DNA of 64,000 nt, from positions 186,001-250,000 of the forward strand of contig NZ_JACHLC010000001.1 of NCBI RefSeq assembly GCF_014207845.1, in the 5' to 3' direction. The position numbers were made by a program, and so were the translations under genes. The stretch comes from Chryseobacterium shigense (GTDB taxonomy: Bacteria; Bacteroidota; Bacteroidia; Flavobacteriales; Weeksellaceae). Positions 8,401-16,538 of the stretch are shown here, piece after piece (within the stretch, counting starts at the first letter, position 1; each line of letters opens with the position of its first letter). The notes under the pieces were generated by a model. It did no database searches. It saw nothing but the letters and a program-made list of their open reading frames with translations, and was not told the origin of the DNA.

Positions 8401-11055
8401 TACCCTGTCAGACCAATTAGTTAAGGTAGCTGTAACGCCTGCATCATACCAATATCCCAATCCTGCTGCAACACCTGCAGGAGCATTGATGAAGCCTGCA
8501 AAAGTAAAATACTGACCATTGGCTAAAGTTACATCTGCATAATTGTAAGTTATCCCGTTAACAACCTGTGTGGAAGTCATATTGGTAACTGTATCCGAAC
8601 TGTCAAAAATTGCATCAGAACTCTGAAGCAGTTTCATATTGGTAATGCCTTGAGGCCACAATACCCTTACCGTACCTACAGAAGTAGTATTCTGTGCTTT
8701 CCAGATCGCTGCAAAGCGCAGATTGATACCGGAAATTCCTGTAATAATTACAGATAATGATCGTGCCAAACCGTTATCTCCCCACATCAGATACTGTCTG
8801 TCAGTTGGGAAGCTGTTGGTATTTAAAGCATTGGTATTGGCTAATGTTCCACCGATTCCTATGATCACCTGGGAAGTATTGGAATTGATACTTTGGGACT
8901 GCTTCTGGTTCAAAGCTGTATTGTCATCACGGCCAATACCTGCAATATTTTGGTTATAAGCAGAGTTGGTTGTGGCATTCCATATTGTAGTACCGTCCGT
9001 AGCAACATAGTTTGTTGCTGTAGTCTGATCTATCGTAATGCCATATTTCACGGCCAAATAACTTTCAATCCTGCTTTGTTCAGCTGGAGTTACCTGTCTT
9101 TCATAGCCTATGACTTCCTGATAATCATTTCCGCCTCTTTCCAAACCACCATCGGTATCCGTATTCAGGTGAAAGTTTCTACCGGTAAATGCAGATGGGG
9201 CATAACTGGCTGTTACGGATTTTCCATTTATTTTATATGGAAAAGTACCGCTGCTGAGACTTGTAGTATAAGCCCAGCCTAAAATGTTATAAGTAGATGG
9301 AGTAAATAAGTTGCTGACATTTACACTCTGGCTCCATCTGAATATTCCTGCTGAAGTGGAACTGTTGATATAGCTTCCTATTTCAGCCTCAGGTGAGCCA
9401 ACAGTACTTAATGTTGCGTTACTGACATTCATCTGTACGTTATAGCCTGTAGTCACTGTTCCTCCTGCTCCTGCTTTAGAAACATTGTAAAAGCTTCCTG
9501 CTGTCCCTAATGTGGTTGCAGTTGAGGAAAAGGCATTGAGCATTCCTAAACCTGCTCCCTGAATCATTCTTACTGTTGGGTTGAAGTTTCCTCCCTGGTT
9601 CAGATAGGTAGAGCTGGCTGTATGACTGGTAAATCCTGACAGTGCCTGAAGCTGTCCGCCCGGCAATGCTGAATTATTCCATGATGTTACTGTACCGCCT
9701 TCAGCAGTTGTATTGGTTCCAAAATCTGCTCTGTTCCAAATCTGAAGACTGCTGATGACACCACCGGGAGCTTGTACAAAAGCTGCCAAAGTAAAATATT
9801 GTCCATCGGCAAGCGTTACATCAGCATAATTATAAATAACCCCATTGATGGTCTGTGTGTTGGCAGACATATCAACAAAGGTATTACCCACGGAAAAAGT
9901 GGGATCCAGGTTGTTTTGAATCAGCTTGATATTGGATAGACCCTGCGGCCACATTACTCTTACAGTTCCAACAGATCCTGTATTCTGAACTTTCCATACA
10001 GCTCCGAACCGGTAATTGACCCCGGTAATACCATTAATTGGTACTGAAGGCGCTTTTGCCGATCCGTTGTCTCCAACCACGAGATACTGCTGATCCGTCA
10101 ATGTTCCGGTATTGGAAGCATTGGTGTTGGCCATGCCTGTAAGCCCAATCAGAACCTGTTGTCCGGAATTGATACTCATGGATTGCTTTTGGTAAAGGGC
10201 AGAGTTATCATCCCTTCCGATACCGGTAATGTTATTATTAAAGCCGGTGTTGGTTGCAGAACTCCAGTAGGTGGATGCGGTTCCCGGAGTTGTATAATTC
10301 CCGGATTTTGTCATCCCGTATTTCAGACAGAGATAACTCTCTATGTGGGTACGGTTTGCTGCAGTTTGGTTGATGTTGTAAATCACAACTTCAGCTATAT
10401 CTGCATTTACGTTTGTAAGACCACTTTCTCCTCCAATCCAGAAACTTTGTGCTCCGGCGTTACCGATGCCATTGTTGAGTACTGAAGATACCGAAGCTCC
10501 GTTCAGGTAGGATGTTGCCGCACTTGTGCTTCCGTCTAATTCCTGTAATCGGATTTCATTGACTGCAGGGGTAGATGTAGAAACATACCTGTTGGTGATG
10601 TACATTGCCCCATTTGTAATTGCTCCTACATTCCAGGCACTGCCGCCACCGTTAGAATGATTGTAAAGTGGTCTGGCATTAGTACCTATATTCCTATATA
10701 CAACATACTGTGAGGTGGTATAAGGAGCTGCCGCAGCAGTGGTTACCGTTTGAGGGACGGTAGTGGTTGTAACCAGGCGGTCATCTACACCATCAAATCT
10801 TACTGATGGGTTGAAGTTAATCTGGCTTGTATTGTATGCGGGCAGGGTAGTTGCAGCAGTAGCGCTCTGCTGGGCCAGAGTGTATGTACTTGATGGTGCA
10901 CTGTTACTCCATGTCTGCACATTGCTTCCTACAGGCGTGATTCCGGCATTGGCCTTATACCACAGTTGTACATTGGTTACCCCACCGGGATTTTGGGCGT
11001 TAATGAGCACACTCATGATCATGAATATGCCCGTTAGAATATTAAATTTTTTCAC
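5461..11055 (-). CDS. Giant secreted protein with three LamG-type repeats
   Basis: An 1864-aa exported protein. After a signal peptide (residues 1-20, ends in NAQ) come three long repeats of roughly 415-425 residues. Each opens with a concanavalin/LamG-like segment (VQLWYKANAG, LQIWNRADFG, LGYWYDAGV) and contains an ESYLxxKYGxT motif, near residues 243, 667 and 1080, followed by GIGRDDNxALxQKQSxSIN in the first two copies and a diverged form in the third. Residues ~1330-1640 form a Cys-containing beta-rich region, ~1640-1760 a DUF11-like repeat (TVNITNNDTNPITSVEFMDNL region), and ~1775-1864 a short Cys-rich C-terminal module ending MLIYDTTDKCMKLYNG. No type IX sorting domain is seen. A surface adhesin or matrix protein is likely; ligand unknown. 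It sits in an operon with a small secreted protein on each side. Confidence 0.82.
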   Translation of the reverse strand: MKKFNILTGIFMIMSVLINAQNPGGVTNVQLWYKANAGITPVGSNVQTWSNSAPSSTYTLAQQSATAATTLPAYNTSQINFNPSVRFDGVDDRLVTTTTVPQTVTTAAAAPYTTSQYVVYRNIGTNARPLYNHSNGGGSAWNVGAITNGAMYITNRYVSTSTPAVNEIRLQELDGSTSAATSYLNGASVSSVLNNGIGNAGAQSFWIGGESGLTNVNADIAEVVIYNINQTAANRTHIESYLCLKYGMTKSGNYTTPGTASTYWSSATNTGFNNNITGIGRDDNSALYQKQSMSINSGQQVLIGLTGMANTNASNTGTLTDQQYLVVGDNGSAKAPSVPINGITGVNYRFGAVWKVQNTGSVGTVRVMWPQGLSNIKLIQNNLDPTFSVGNTFVDMSANTQTINGVIYNYADVTLADGQYFTLAAFVQAPGGVISSLQIWNRADFGTNTTAEGGTVTSWNNSALPGGQLQALSGFTSHTASSTYLNQGGNFNPTVRMIQGAGLGMLNAFSSTATTLGTAGSFYNVSKAGAGGTVTTGYNVQMNVSNATLSTVGSPEAEIGSYINSSTSAGIFRWSQSVNVSNLFTPSTYNILGWAYTTSLSSGTFPYKINGKSVTASYAPSAFTGRNFHLNTDTDGGLERGGNDYQEVIGYERQVTPAEQSRIESYLAVKYGITIDQTTATNYVATDGTTIWNATTNSAYNQNIAGIGRDDNTALNQKQSQSINSNTSQVIIGIGGTLANTNALNTNSFPTDRQYLMWGDNGLARSLSVIITGISGINLRFAAIWKAQNTTSVGTVRVLWPQGITNMKLLQSSDAIFDSSDTVTNMTSTQVVNGITYNYADVTLANGQYFTFAGFINAPAGVAAGLGYWYDAGVTATLTNWSDRVNGFTISKNGTGAIVLSNGDTNSNYNPFYTFSATDFAHFTGVINPVALGRLHTTFAVGAKSGDINAFYSHIFRFGNDPTSGTIHRYGLGINTSNNYSSLHYINSGGTIDRQNTNFSAILNKMTLIGGQVSSVVSGNNKQVGYNGSFSTFSDDITADVYANMQIGGSIYGFAGRIPEVVYYNASLSTQDRDKVDSYFAIKYGITLIQPQNYLNSDATIVWNSSTNTAFNNNIFGVARDVIGNLDQKVSHSINDNSILTASTVNDFTSPNSTVSRTSLADKGFMMFGDNNIHTGTTVVNPVNCPALADGLERINKTWLVQETGTVGAAYFEVDLSSYNINSEISLYFADDSGFTTNTGISPAVSVSGGKAVFYYNFKNGQYFTVVGKVGPIACQTCTGGKQTLQNAQAWFNGGTTGMNTNTLSNVPLTGTAPASGALSADISATYPSGVEWIPTLFPRMFGKWTQLSRYDNLSGAAGKVSYTVNLKDVSGSKAAKASFQIAGITKLAGQTAVVKVIGYCGANQVIPKMNYAYNSTPALNSILRRYTIDSATGTATGTQPYLDYLDYATVNVDFEKPVEKIVIEWTINREQVFSKVDFLYIGDMSFVCANPIEPTPDNVSIIASYIESQLPTCEDATLKLNIKNNNCTSKTIDINNTLPGGLQYVAASYVGLGTEAPTYAGQNFLLNDLTVPSGDSYIYIKVRPSGAGTYATHFNYTVDGGINNPNPYRSDDDSGTAGYQDTSITYTASPVIAKPTVTKSVNRCFGTSSTELEYTVNITNNDTNPITSVEFMDNLDAAQTYITGSLVQTNFTANGTATFNGGLVYISGMSIAPGQTAVVKFKVNTNTSASMAYTDVDGSKFFYNQASVSVDPQSQCGAANSVASNLLKVLACTYCTKDPNTSPADTFTKIGITIQTKQSGWPENLPNGAVALESKTKGFVITRTQSSLIVNPVEGMLIYDTTDKCMKLYNGTSWNCVVRSCNE

Positions 11056-11074
11056 CTTATTTTTCTTTTAAATT

Positions 11075-11695
11075 TTAAATAGTAAGAAATGTTTGTTCTT
11101 TAAAATAAAATTCAAAAGGAGGGGGGCGTGTTGTATGGTGTGACAGATAGTAATTCTTTAAAATATCAGAATTGCTGTGTCTTATCTCATGGTTGGTAAA
11201 CATTGAATACCCGGGTAAGGGTTTAAACCTTATGTTTTCAATTAAAAACTTCGAATCATACTGGGTGGAGGCTCCTGCTGAAATAGCTATTCCTTTCTGA
11301 TAAGCTGAAAAGAAATTATCGGGATTCAGTTGTACAAATTCAATAGGTTTTGCCTGTGGGTATGTTTTTACCTTTTTTTCAGAATGTTTTGAAACAGAGA
11401 GTTTTTCATTTTTTGTGGATCCGGATCTTTTTTTATTGAGTGCAGCATATTTATCATTGGAAGACGGTTTTGCTGTCAACGGTTTTTTTTCGAAATTTTT
11501 CACCCTCGCCTGGTCTACATTCCCGGAATCAACAATATAAAAAACGGTGTTCTTGTCAATTGTGATTTGGGTATCCTTTAAATAGGAAAAAACCTGTGCA
11601 TCTAACCTTAAGGATGTTAAGAGGATGAACAACAGCAATGAAGCCCTTTTGTAAAAAGGAAATTCGGGCTTCAGCTGTTGTATAGAAAATTTCAT
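11075..11695 (-). CDS. Exported hypothetical protein heading the giant-protein operon
   Basis: A 206-aa protein of unknown function. The N-terminus has a basic stretch and then a hydrophobic segment (ASLLLFILLTSLRLDAQ), a signal peptide of about 34 residues ending in AQ. The mature part begins VFSYLKDTQITIDKNTVFYIV, has a Lys/Ser-rich middle (residues 70-115) and ends in an aromatic-rich tail (PPPFEFYFKEQTFLTI). It is the first gene of the operon that continues 20 bases later with the 1864-aa repeat protein. The motif DTQITIDKNTVFYI resembles the start of small Flavobacteriia exported proteins found beside such giants, but I recognise no domain. Confidence 0.7.
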   Translation of the reverse strand: MKFSIQQLKPEFPFYKRASLLLFILLTSLRLDAQVFSYLKDTQITIDKNTVFYIVDSGNVDQARVKNFEKKPLTAKPSSNDKYAALNKKRSGSTKNEKLSVSKHSEKKVKTYPQAKPIEFVQLNPDNFFSAYQKGIAISAGASTQYDSKFLIENIRFKPLPGYSMFTNHEIRHSNSDILKNYYLSHHTTRPPPFEFYFKEQTFLTI

Positions 11696-11719
11696 TACTT
11701 GTGTTTTTGTTAATTATGA

Positions 11720-11738
11720 AGACAAATTGTGTTTGTCT
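11720..11738. promoter_or_regulatory. Operator-like inverted repeat upstream of the giant-protein operon
   Basis: A perfect inverted repeat AGACAAA-TTGTG-TTTGTCT with 7-bp arms lies 25-43 bases upstream of the first start codon of the minus-strand operon (11695). Size and position fit a regulator binding site in the promoter or 5' leader; no binding protein can be named. Confidence 0.35.
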
Positions 11739-11741
11739 CAA

Positions 11742-12520
11742 TATGCTCTGATCATAAGTGTTTTTTAAGATCAGAATGAAAATGAGGGAATAAAGGTTTT
11801 TCTTTTATTAAAGCTAACTGCTGTTTATGCAGTTCGTTATATATAGTTACTAAGCTATTGAAGTAGGTGTGTTGGCGATGTTCGCTGTATTGTTGGAAGT
11901 ATTAGACTGAATTATATACTTCTTTTGTGAACTAAATAAAAAAAATATCAGTTTTGGTTATTTATAATTTATATTATTTTAAATAATTTATATATGATTA
12001 AATTTTAATCTAAAATATATTTGATTTTATGTTTTATTTATTTTGTAAAATTAAGACAATATTTACAGCTTAAGTAGGCTTTGCATAATAACTTTAAATC
12101 ATTTTATTAATTTCATTTAATTAATTTAAGTAATTGATTATTAGTGTTTTATATAAGTTATAAAGTAAATTCATTTATAATAACTCATATAAATGGAATA
12201 TTAATTTTTATGAAACAGGTAAAACGGGAAATTTATAGTGCTTATTGATGGTTAAGGATGAAGTTATTTTAGCATTCCATTACAATATCCGGAATAAAGG
12301 ATAGTATTAAAATAAAGCATAAATAACTTCTGTTTTAATCTTAATTTTTTTCTGATTATGAAAGACAGTATAATTCAACAGAAGCTCAGAAATAGAATGA
12401 AATAAAAAGTCACATCGCCTGGGAATTCAGGTAAGCAGGTCTTGAATGCAGTTTTATGAAAATTTTTAGAAGAATTATAAAGTAATGACTGATGTATGAT
12501 TCCGGTTGTATACATAAAAA
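11742..12520. other. Long non-coding AT-rich spacer
   Basis: About 780 bases with no supported gene on either strand; the short reading frames present are under 20 codons or overlap known genes. It is strongly AT-rich, especially 11930-12200, and should contain the promoter of the minus-strand operon. No perfect TAnnTTTG element was found on that strand close to 11695. Confidence 0.5.
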
Positions 12521-12546
12521 AAGTCTTCACATTGCTGTAAAGACTT
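12521..12546 (-). terminator. Terminator of the tRNA cluster
   Basis: Stem AAGTCTT (12521-12527) with AAGACTT (12540-12546); on the minus strand it runs into TTTTTATG. It lies 14 bases beyond the 3' end of tRNA-Arg and closes the three-tRNA transcript. Confidence 0.7.
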
Positions 12547-12559
12547 GATTTTCAATTAG

Positions 12560-12633
12560 TGAGCGCGAAAGGATTCGAACCTTTGACCGTCTGCTTAGAA
12601 GGCAGATGCTCTATCCAGCTGAGCTACGCACCC
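12560..12633 (-). tRNA. tRNA-Arg (anticodon TCT)
   Basis: A 74-base cloverleaf. The acceptor arms GGGTGCG and CGCGCTC pair fully with one G-U, discriminator A; the D arm starts GCTCAGC; anticodon loop CTTCTAA gives TCT; the T loop is GTTCGAATC. No CCA is encoded. It is the last of three minus-strand tRNA genes. Confidence 0.95.
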
Positions 12634-12665
12634 ATTAAATAATTTTGAGAAAATTAATAAAACAG

Positions 12666-12740
12666 TCGGGGCGGCAGGATTCGAACCTGCGACCTCCTGG
12701 TCCCAAACCAGGCGCGATGACCGGACTACGCTACGCCCCG
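12666..12740 (-). tRNA. tRNA-Pro (anticodon TGG)
   Basis: A 75-base cloverleaf with perfectly paired acceptor arms CGGGGCG and CGCCCCG, discriminator A, anticodon stem CCTGG/CCAGG around TTTGGGA (anticodon TGG) and T loop GTTCGAATC. The C1-G72 pair is typical of bacterial tRNA-Pro. No CCA is encoded. Confidence 0.95.
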
Positions 12741-12767
12741 AAGTATATATTGGTGTAAGAAAAAATG

Positions 12768-12852
12768 CGGAGGGTAAGGGATTCGAACCCTTGCGACACT
12801 TTCGCGTCGACAGTTTAGCAAACTGCTCCATTAACCACTCTGGCAACCCTCC
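12768..12852 (-). tRNA. tRNA-Ser (anticodon GCT)
   Basis: An 85-base tRNA with a long variable arm (TCGACGCGAAAGTGTCG), as expected of a class II tRNA. Acceptor arms GGAGGGT and ACCCTCC pair perfectly with discriminator G; the anticodon loop TTGCTAA gives GCT. It is the first tRNA of the minus-strand cluster. Confidence 0.95.
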
Positions 12853-12950
12853 TTTTTTCTTATTTTTTAATGATCGTTGTTCCGTTATTGCGAGTGCAAA
12901 TATAGAATAGATTTCTTTATTTACCAAATAAAATTCAAGAAAAATTTGTG

Positions 12951-12958
12951 TATTTTTG
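12951..12958 (+). promoter_or_regulatory. Candidate -7 element (TATTTTTG) of the amidase gene
   Basis: Perfect match to TAnnTTTG. The start would be near 12965, about 23 bases before the ATG at 12988. There is no clear -33 TTTG at the usual distance. Confidence 0.4.
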
Positions 12959-12987
12959 AGGAGATAAATGATTAAAAAATTAAACGG

Positions 12988-14013
12988 ATGCGTAAGACAT
13001 TATATATCATCGGATTAAGTACTTTTGTTTTTTCATGTACTTCCCAGCAAAATGTAAAGAAAACCGCTTACAAGCCAAAAACCCCGGTATCACAGGCAAA
13101 ACCGGCAGTTAAAACCCCGGTAGCCGAAGCCGCGAAACCTAAAATTACCAATGATCACGGAGCAGAATTTTTTACAGTCAATCTTGCTGATCCTAAAAAT
13201 AATGATAATACAGCCAGTTATGGCTCCATTGTGTCAGCAAAACCGGCAGGATATAAAGTAGTGAAAACCTATTTTCCTGCTATTGGGCAAAACTTCAGAC
13301 AGCGTTACCTTATCCTGCATTATACAGCACTTGCTGATGACAAATCCATTACAGTTCTTACCCAACAGGGAGTAAGTGCACATTACCTGGTAAATAATAC
13401 AGGAGACAACGAGATCTATCAGTTGGTGGATGAGAACAAACGTTCCTATCACGCAGGAGTAAGCAATTGGAGAAATGATAAAAACCTTAACGATACATCC
13501 ATAGGAATTGAGATTGTTAATACAGGTTATACGGCAGATGCCACAGGAAAAAAAATATTTGTCCCTTTTAGCGATGATCAGGTGAAAAAAGTGGCTGCAC
13601 TGGCTAAAGATATTGTAAACAGATACCAGATTCCGGCAACCAATGTACTTGCCCATTCAGATATTGCCCCTACAAGAAAGCAGGATCCGGGGCCTATGTT
13701 TCCCTGGAAAAAGCTTTATGACGAATACCAGATTGGAATGTGGTACGATGAAGCTGCAAAACAAAGCTTTCTTGATTTAGCGCAGACAGACTTTGCCACG
13801 AGATACAGTGAACCATCCTTTATTTTTCTGATCCAGACTGCATTGCAGAAATTCGGATATTATCTGGATCTGAGCGGAAAATGGGATGATGGTACCAAAA
13901 AAACAATTGAAGCCTTTCAATATCATTTCCGTCCGCAGAATTATGACGGAATTATGGATGCCGAAACATGGGCAATTCTCCAGGCTTTAAATCAAAAATA
14001 TCCAGCGAAATAA
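12988..14013 (+). CDS. N-acetylmuramoyl-L-alanine amidase lipoprotein
   Basis: A peptidoglycan amidase that cuts the bond between N-acetylmuramic acid and the stem peptide, probably anchored in the outer membrane. The N-terminus is a lipoprotein signal (FVFSC, Cys17) followed by a Pro/Ala/Lys linker to about residue 55. The Amidase_2 (AmpD/AmiD) domain spans ~95-245 with the zinc ligands visible: H111 (YLILHYTA), H223 (LAHSDI) and D233 (RKQDPGP), the last two 10 residues apart as in AmpD. Residues ~265-335 form a PG_binding_1 domain (IQTALQKFGYYLDLSGKWD...TIEAFQ). This amidase plus binding-domain layout is that of AmiD. It is a single-gene unit with its own terminator. Confidence 0.9.
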   Translation: MRKTLYIIGLSTFVFSCTSQQNVKKTAYKPKTPVSQAKPAVKTPVAEAAKPKITNDHGAEFFTVNLADPKNNDNTASYGSIVSAKPAGYKVVKTYFPAIGQNFRQRYLILHYTALADDKSITVLTQQGVSAHYLVNNTGDNEIYQLVDENKRSYHAGVSNWRNDKNLNDTSIGIEIVNTGYTADATGKKIFVPFSDDQVKKVAALAKDIVNRYQIPATNVLAHSDIAPTRKQDPGPMFPWKKLYDEYQIGMWYDEAAKQSFLDLAQTDFATRYSEPSFIFLIQTALQKFGYYLDLSGKWDDGTKKTIEAFQYHFRPQNYDGIMDAETWAILQALNQKYPAK

Positions 14014-14020
14014 AATTATT

Positions 14021-14046
14021 AAAACGCATCGCCTAAGATGCGTTTT
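14021..14046 (+). terminator. Intrinsic terminator after the amidase gene
   Basis: Perfect 10-bp stem AAAACGCATC / GATGCGTTTT with a 6-base loop, followed by TTGTTAT. It separates the amidase from aspartase. Confidence 0.85.
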
Positions 14047-14082
14047 TGTTATATTTAAAAATAAAAAGTTAAAAAATCTGTA

Positions 14083-15483
14083 ATGGAAAATTTCAGAAAA
14101 GAAAGTGACCTGTTAGGCGAACTTAATGTGCCTGCAGATGCTTATTACGGGGTGCAGACGCAAAGAGCGATCAATAATTTTAAGATCTCAGGACAGCTTT
14201 TGTCCTCATATCCGGACTTTATCAAAGGTCTGGCCTTTGTGAAAAAAGCAGCCGCAAAAACCAATTATGAACTGGGATTGCTTGATGAAAATTTATATTT
14301 CAAAATAGCAGAAGCATGTGATGAAATTGTAGCAGGAAAATACCACGAACAGTTTCCTGTAGATATGATTCAGGGAGGAGCCGGAACTTCAATCAATATG
14401 AATGCGAATGAAGTAATAGCCAACATCGTGTTGGAAAAACTGGGAAAAAAGAAAGGCGAATATGAATTCTGTTCACCAAACGACCATATCAATCTTTCCC
14501 AATCAACTAATGATGCATATCCTACAGCAATCAAAATGGGACTTCTGCAAATGAATATCGGGCTGGTTGAACGGCTTGAAAAAATTGTTGAAGCTTTCCG
14601 TGCCAAAGGAAAAGAGTTCCATGATGTAATCAAAATGGGGCGTACCCAGCTTCAGGACGCCGTTCCGATGACCTTAGGACAGGAATTTGAAGCATATGCC
14701 GCCACTCTGGAAGAAGATATTTCCAAATTAAATAATAACGCCAGCCTTTTCGTAGAAGTTAATATGGGAGCCACAGCTATCGGGACAGGACTGAATGCTC
14801 CGGTAGGCTATGCAACCCTTTGTGCCAAAAACCTGGCCCAGATTACAGGTTTTCCGGTTATCTCTGCACCGGACCTCGTTGAAGCAACACCGGATACAGG
14901 TTCTTACGTGATTTATTCCTCAGCTACAAAACGTCTTGCTGTAAAGCTTTCAAAGATCTGTAATGATCTGAGACTGCTTTCCTCGGGACCAAGAGCAGGT
15001 TTATTTGAGATCAATCTTCCTCCGATGCAGCCGGGATCATCCATTATGCCCGGAAAAGTAAACCCTGTTATCCCGGAAGTGGTGAACCAGGTATGTTTTA
15101 AAGTATTCGGAAATGATCTTACGGTAACTTTTGCTGCGGAAGCAGGGCAATTACAGCTTAACGTAATGGAACCGGTACTTTCTCACGCGATTATGGAAAA
15201 CATCAATTTCCTTTGCAATGCCCTGGATACTCTTCGTGAAAAATGCGTTACAGGAATTACTGCTAACAAAGAAGTATGCCTGAATATGGTAAAACACAGC
15301 ATCGGTATTGTAACAGCTCTTAACCCGTACATCGGGTACAAAAAATCTACGGAGATTGCAAAAGAAGCTTTGGAAACCGGAAACAGCGTTTATAATCTTG
15401 TTTTGGAAAAAGGAATTCTTTCCCAGGAAAAACTGGATGAAATTCTTGATCCTAAAAATATGCTGAAACCGCATAACAAATAA
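14083..15483 (+). CDS. aspA: Aspartate ammonia-lyase (aspartase)
   Basis: It converts L-aspartate to fumarate and ammonia in the cytoplasm, feeding amino-acid carbon to the TCA cycle. The 466-aa length matches the family. Visible signatures are the N-terminal ESDLLGELNVPADAYYGVQT, the GAGTSINMNANEVIAN segment, the SQSTNDAYPTA substrate loop and the fumarase/aspartase superfamily signature GSSIMPGKVNP at residues 318-328, which carries the catalytic serine loop. The N-terminal wording and lack of the fumarase-specific pattern favour aspartase over class II fumarase. It appears monocistronic, between a terminator and the 12-bp inverted repeat at 15502-15543. Confidence 0.92.
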   Translation: MENFRKESDLLGELNVPADAYYGVQTQRAINNFKISGQLLSSYPDFIKGLAFVKKAAAKTNYELGLLDENLYFKIAEACDEIVAGKYHEQFPVDMIQGGAGTSINMNANEVIANIVLEKLGKKKGEYEFCSPNDHINLSQSTNDAYPTAIKMGLLQMNIGLVERLEKIVEAFRAKGKEFHDVIKMGRTQLQDAVPMTLGQEFEAYAATLEEDISKLNNNASLFVEVNMGATAIGTGLNAPVGYATLCAKNLAQITGFPVISAPDLVEATPDTGSYVIYSSATKRLAVKLSKICNDLRLLSSGPRAGLFEINLPPMQPGSSIMPGKVNPVIPEVVNQVCFKVFGNDLTVTFAAEAGQLQLNVMEPVLSHAIMENINFLCNALDTLREKCVTGITANKEVCLNMVKHSIGIVTALNPYIGYKKSTEIAKEALETGNSVYNLVLEKGILSQEKLDEILDPKNMLKPHNK

Positions 15484-15501
15484 AACTTAATTGATAGATG
15501 G

Positions 15502-15543
15502 CAAGTGATAAATAATGATCCCGTATCAGTAATTTATCACTTG
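15502..15543. repeat. Inverted repeat after aspA
   Basis: Perfect 12-bp arms CAAGTGATAAAT (15502-15513) and ATTTATCACTTG (15532-15543) around an 18-base loop. No T-tract follows, so it may act as a weak terminator or 3'-end stabiliser of aspA mRNA. Downstream, 15547-15578 is a run of imperfect CATTACT/CATTATC units. Confidence 0.5.
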
Positions 15544-15586
15544 GTATTCATTACTCATTACTTATTAATCATTATCCATAAAAAAC

Positions 15587-16441
15587 GTGAGGTTTTTAAT
15601 TATAATTCCTGCACATAACGAAGAAGAAAATCTTCCGTTCACACTGGATTCTTTACAGCAGCAAAGCTTTAAAGATTTCAAAACTGTGATTGTTAATGAT
15701 GGTTCTACGGATAAAACACCGGAGGTTATCAGAAAATATACAGAAACAGATTCCCGTTTTGAAACAGTAGATCTTCAGAAATCTGCCCATCAGCCGGGCT
15801 CTAAAGTAGTGAATGCGTTCAAAAACGGTTTAAAGACCCAAAATAAGGATGAATTTGATGTCATCTGTAAATTTGATGCAGATATTATCCTGTCTGAAAA
15901 CTATCTGGAAACAGTAGAAAATGCCTTTAAAAATAATCCTGAATATGGGCTTGTTGGCGGCTTACTCTACATAGAAAAAGAGGGAAAATGGATATATGAA
16001 GGGAATTCAAATAAAACCCATGTAAGAGGCCCAATGAAAGCTTACCGTAAAGAATGCTTCATTCAGATTGGAGGATTGCGGGAAACATTAGGCTGGGATA
16101 ATATTGACTCTATTCTTTTGGAAAACCTGGGGTGGAAAGAAATCGTTATTCCTGAATTGCAGGTAAAACTCATTAAGGTGAAAGGCGCAGATTATACAAT
16201 AAGACCTGCAGACTATTACGGCAGGTATTTTTACTTTTTAGGACTGAACAGGTTTCTTGCTTACACAGCCTCTGCAAAAGAAGCTGCAAAAAGTAAATCC
16301 GTTTCGTTTTTCTTTAAGATCATCAAAGCCTATGAAACCTGCAAAACAAACAACCTTGAGCTGAAGATATCAAAAGAAGAGCAAAAAACCATTAATAACA
16401 AACGATGGAAAATGCTGAAAAAAAAGTGGCTGAAAATGTAA
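15587..16441 (+). CDS. Family 2 glycosyltransferase
   Basis: A 284-aa GT-A fold transferase that moves a sugar from a nucleotide donor, probably to a lipid-linked or surface glycan. The N-terminal motif IIPAHNEEENLPFTLDSL and VNDGSTDKTPEVI bind the nucleotide; D97-A-D99 is the metal-binding DXD (KFDADIIL). There is no N- or C-terminal membrane segment, so it is cytosolic or peripheral. The start is GTG at 15587, which places the beta-strand MRFLIIIPAHNEE right at the N-terminus as usual. It is followed after 97 bases (with a tandem repeat) by another glycosyltransferase; the flippase and FkbM genes lie beyond on the other strand. Acceptor unknown. Confidence 0.88.
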   Translation: MRFLIIIPAHNEEENLPFTLDSLQQQSFKDFKTVIVNDGSTDKTPEVIRKYTETDSRFETVDLQKSAHQPGSKVVNAFKNGLKTQNKDEFDVICKFDADIILSENYLETVENAFKNNPEYGLVGGLLYIEKEGKWIYEGNSNKTHVRGPMKAYRKECFIQIGGLRETLGWDNIDSILLENLGWKEIVIPELQVKLIKVKGADYTIRPADYYGRYFYFLGLNRFLAYTASAKEAAKSKSVSFFFKIIKAYETCKTNNLELKISKEEQKTINNKRWKMLKKKWLKM

Positions 16442-16493
16442 CGAAAACAAAGAAGTAAAAATTATAAAAACATATAAAACGTTTTACCTTTGC

Positions 16494-16538
16494 TAATCCC
16501 TAATCCCTAATCCCTAATCCCTAATCCCTAATCCCTAA
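16494..16538 (+). repeat. Heptanucleotide tandem repeat (TAATCCC)n
   Basis: Six perfect copies of TAATCCC (16494-16535) plus a partial TAA run directly into the TTG start codon at 16539. A repeat of this kind can change copy number by slippage and so alter the distance between promoter or ribosome contact and the start codon. Confidence 0.9.

Noticed and set aside
12595..12927. Minus-strand frame of 110 codons across the tRNA cluster
   Set aside because: It runs through tRNA-Arg, tRNA-Pro and tRNA-Ser, which are certain; the frame is a by-product of tRNA sequence.
16494..16538. CRISPR array or telomere-like sequence
   Set aside because: Units are 7 bases with no spacers; it is a simple sequence repeat.
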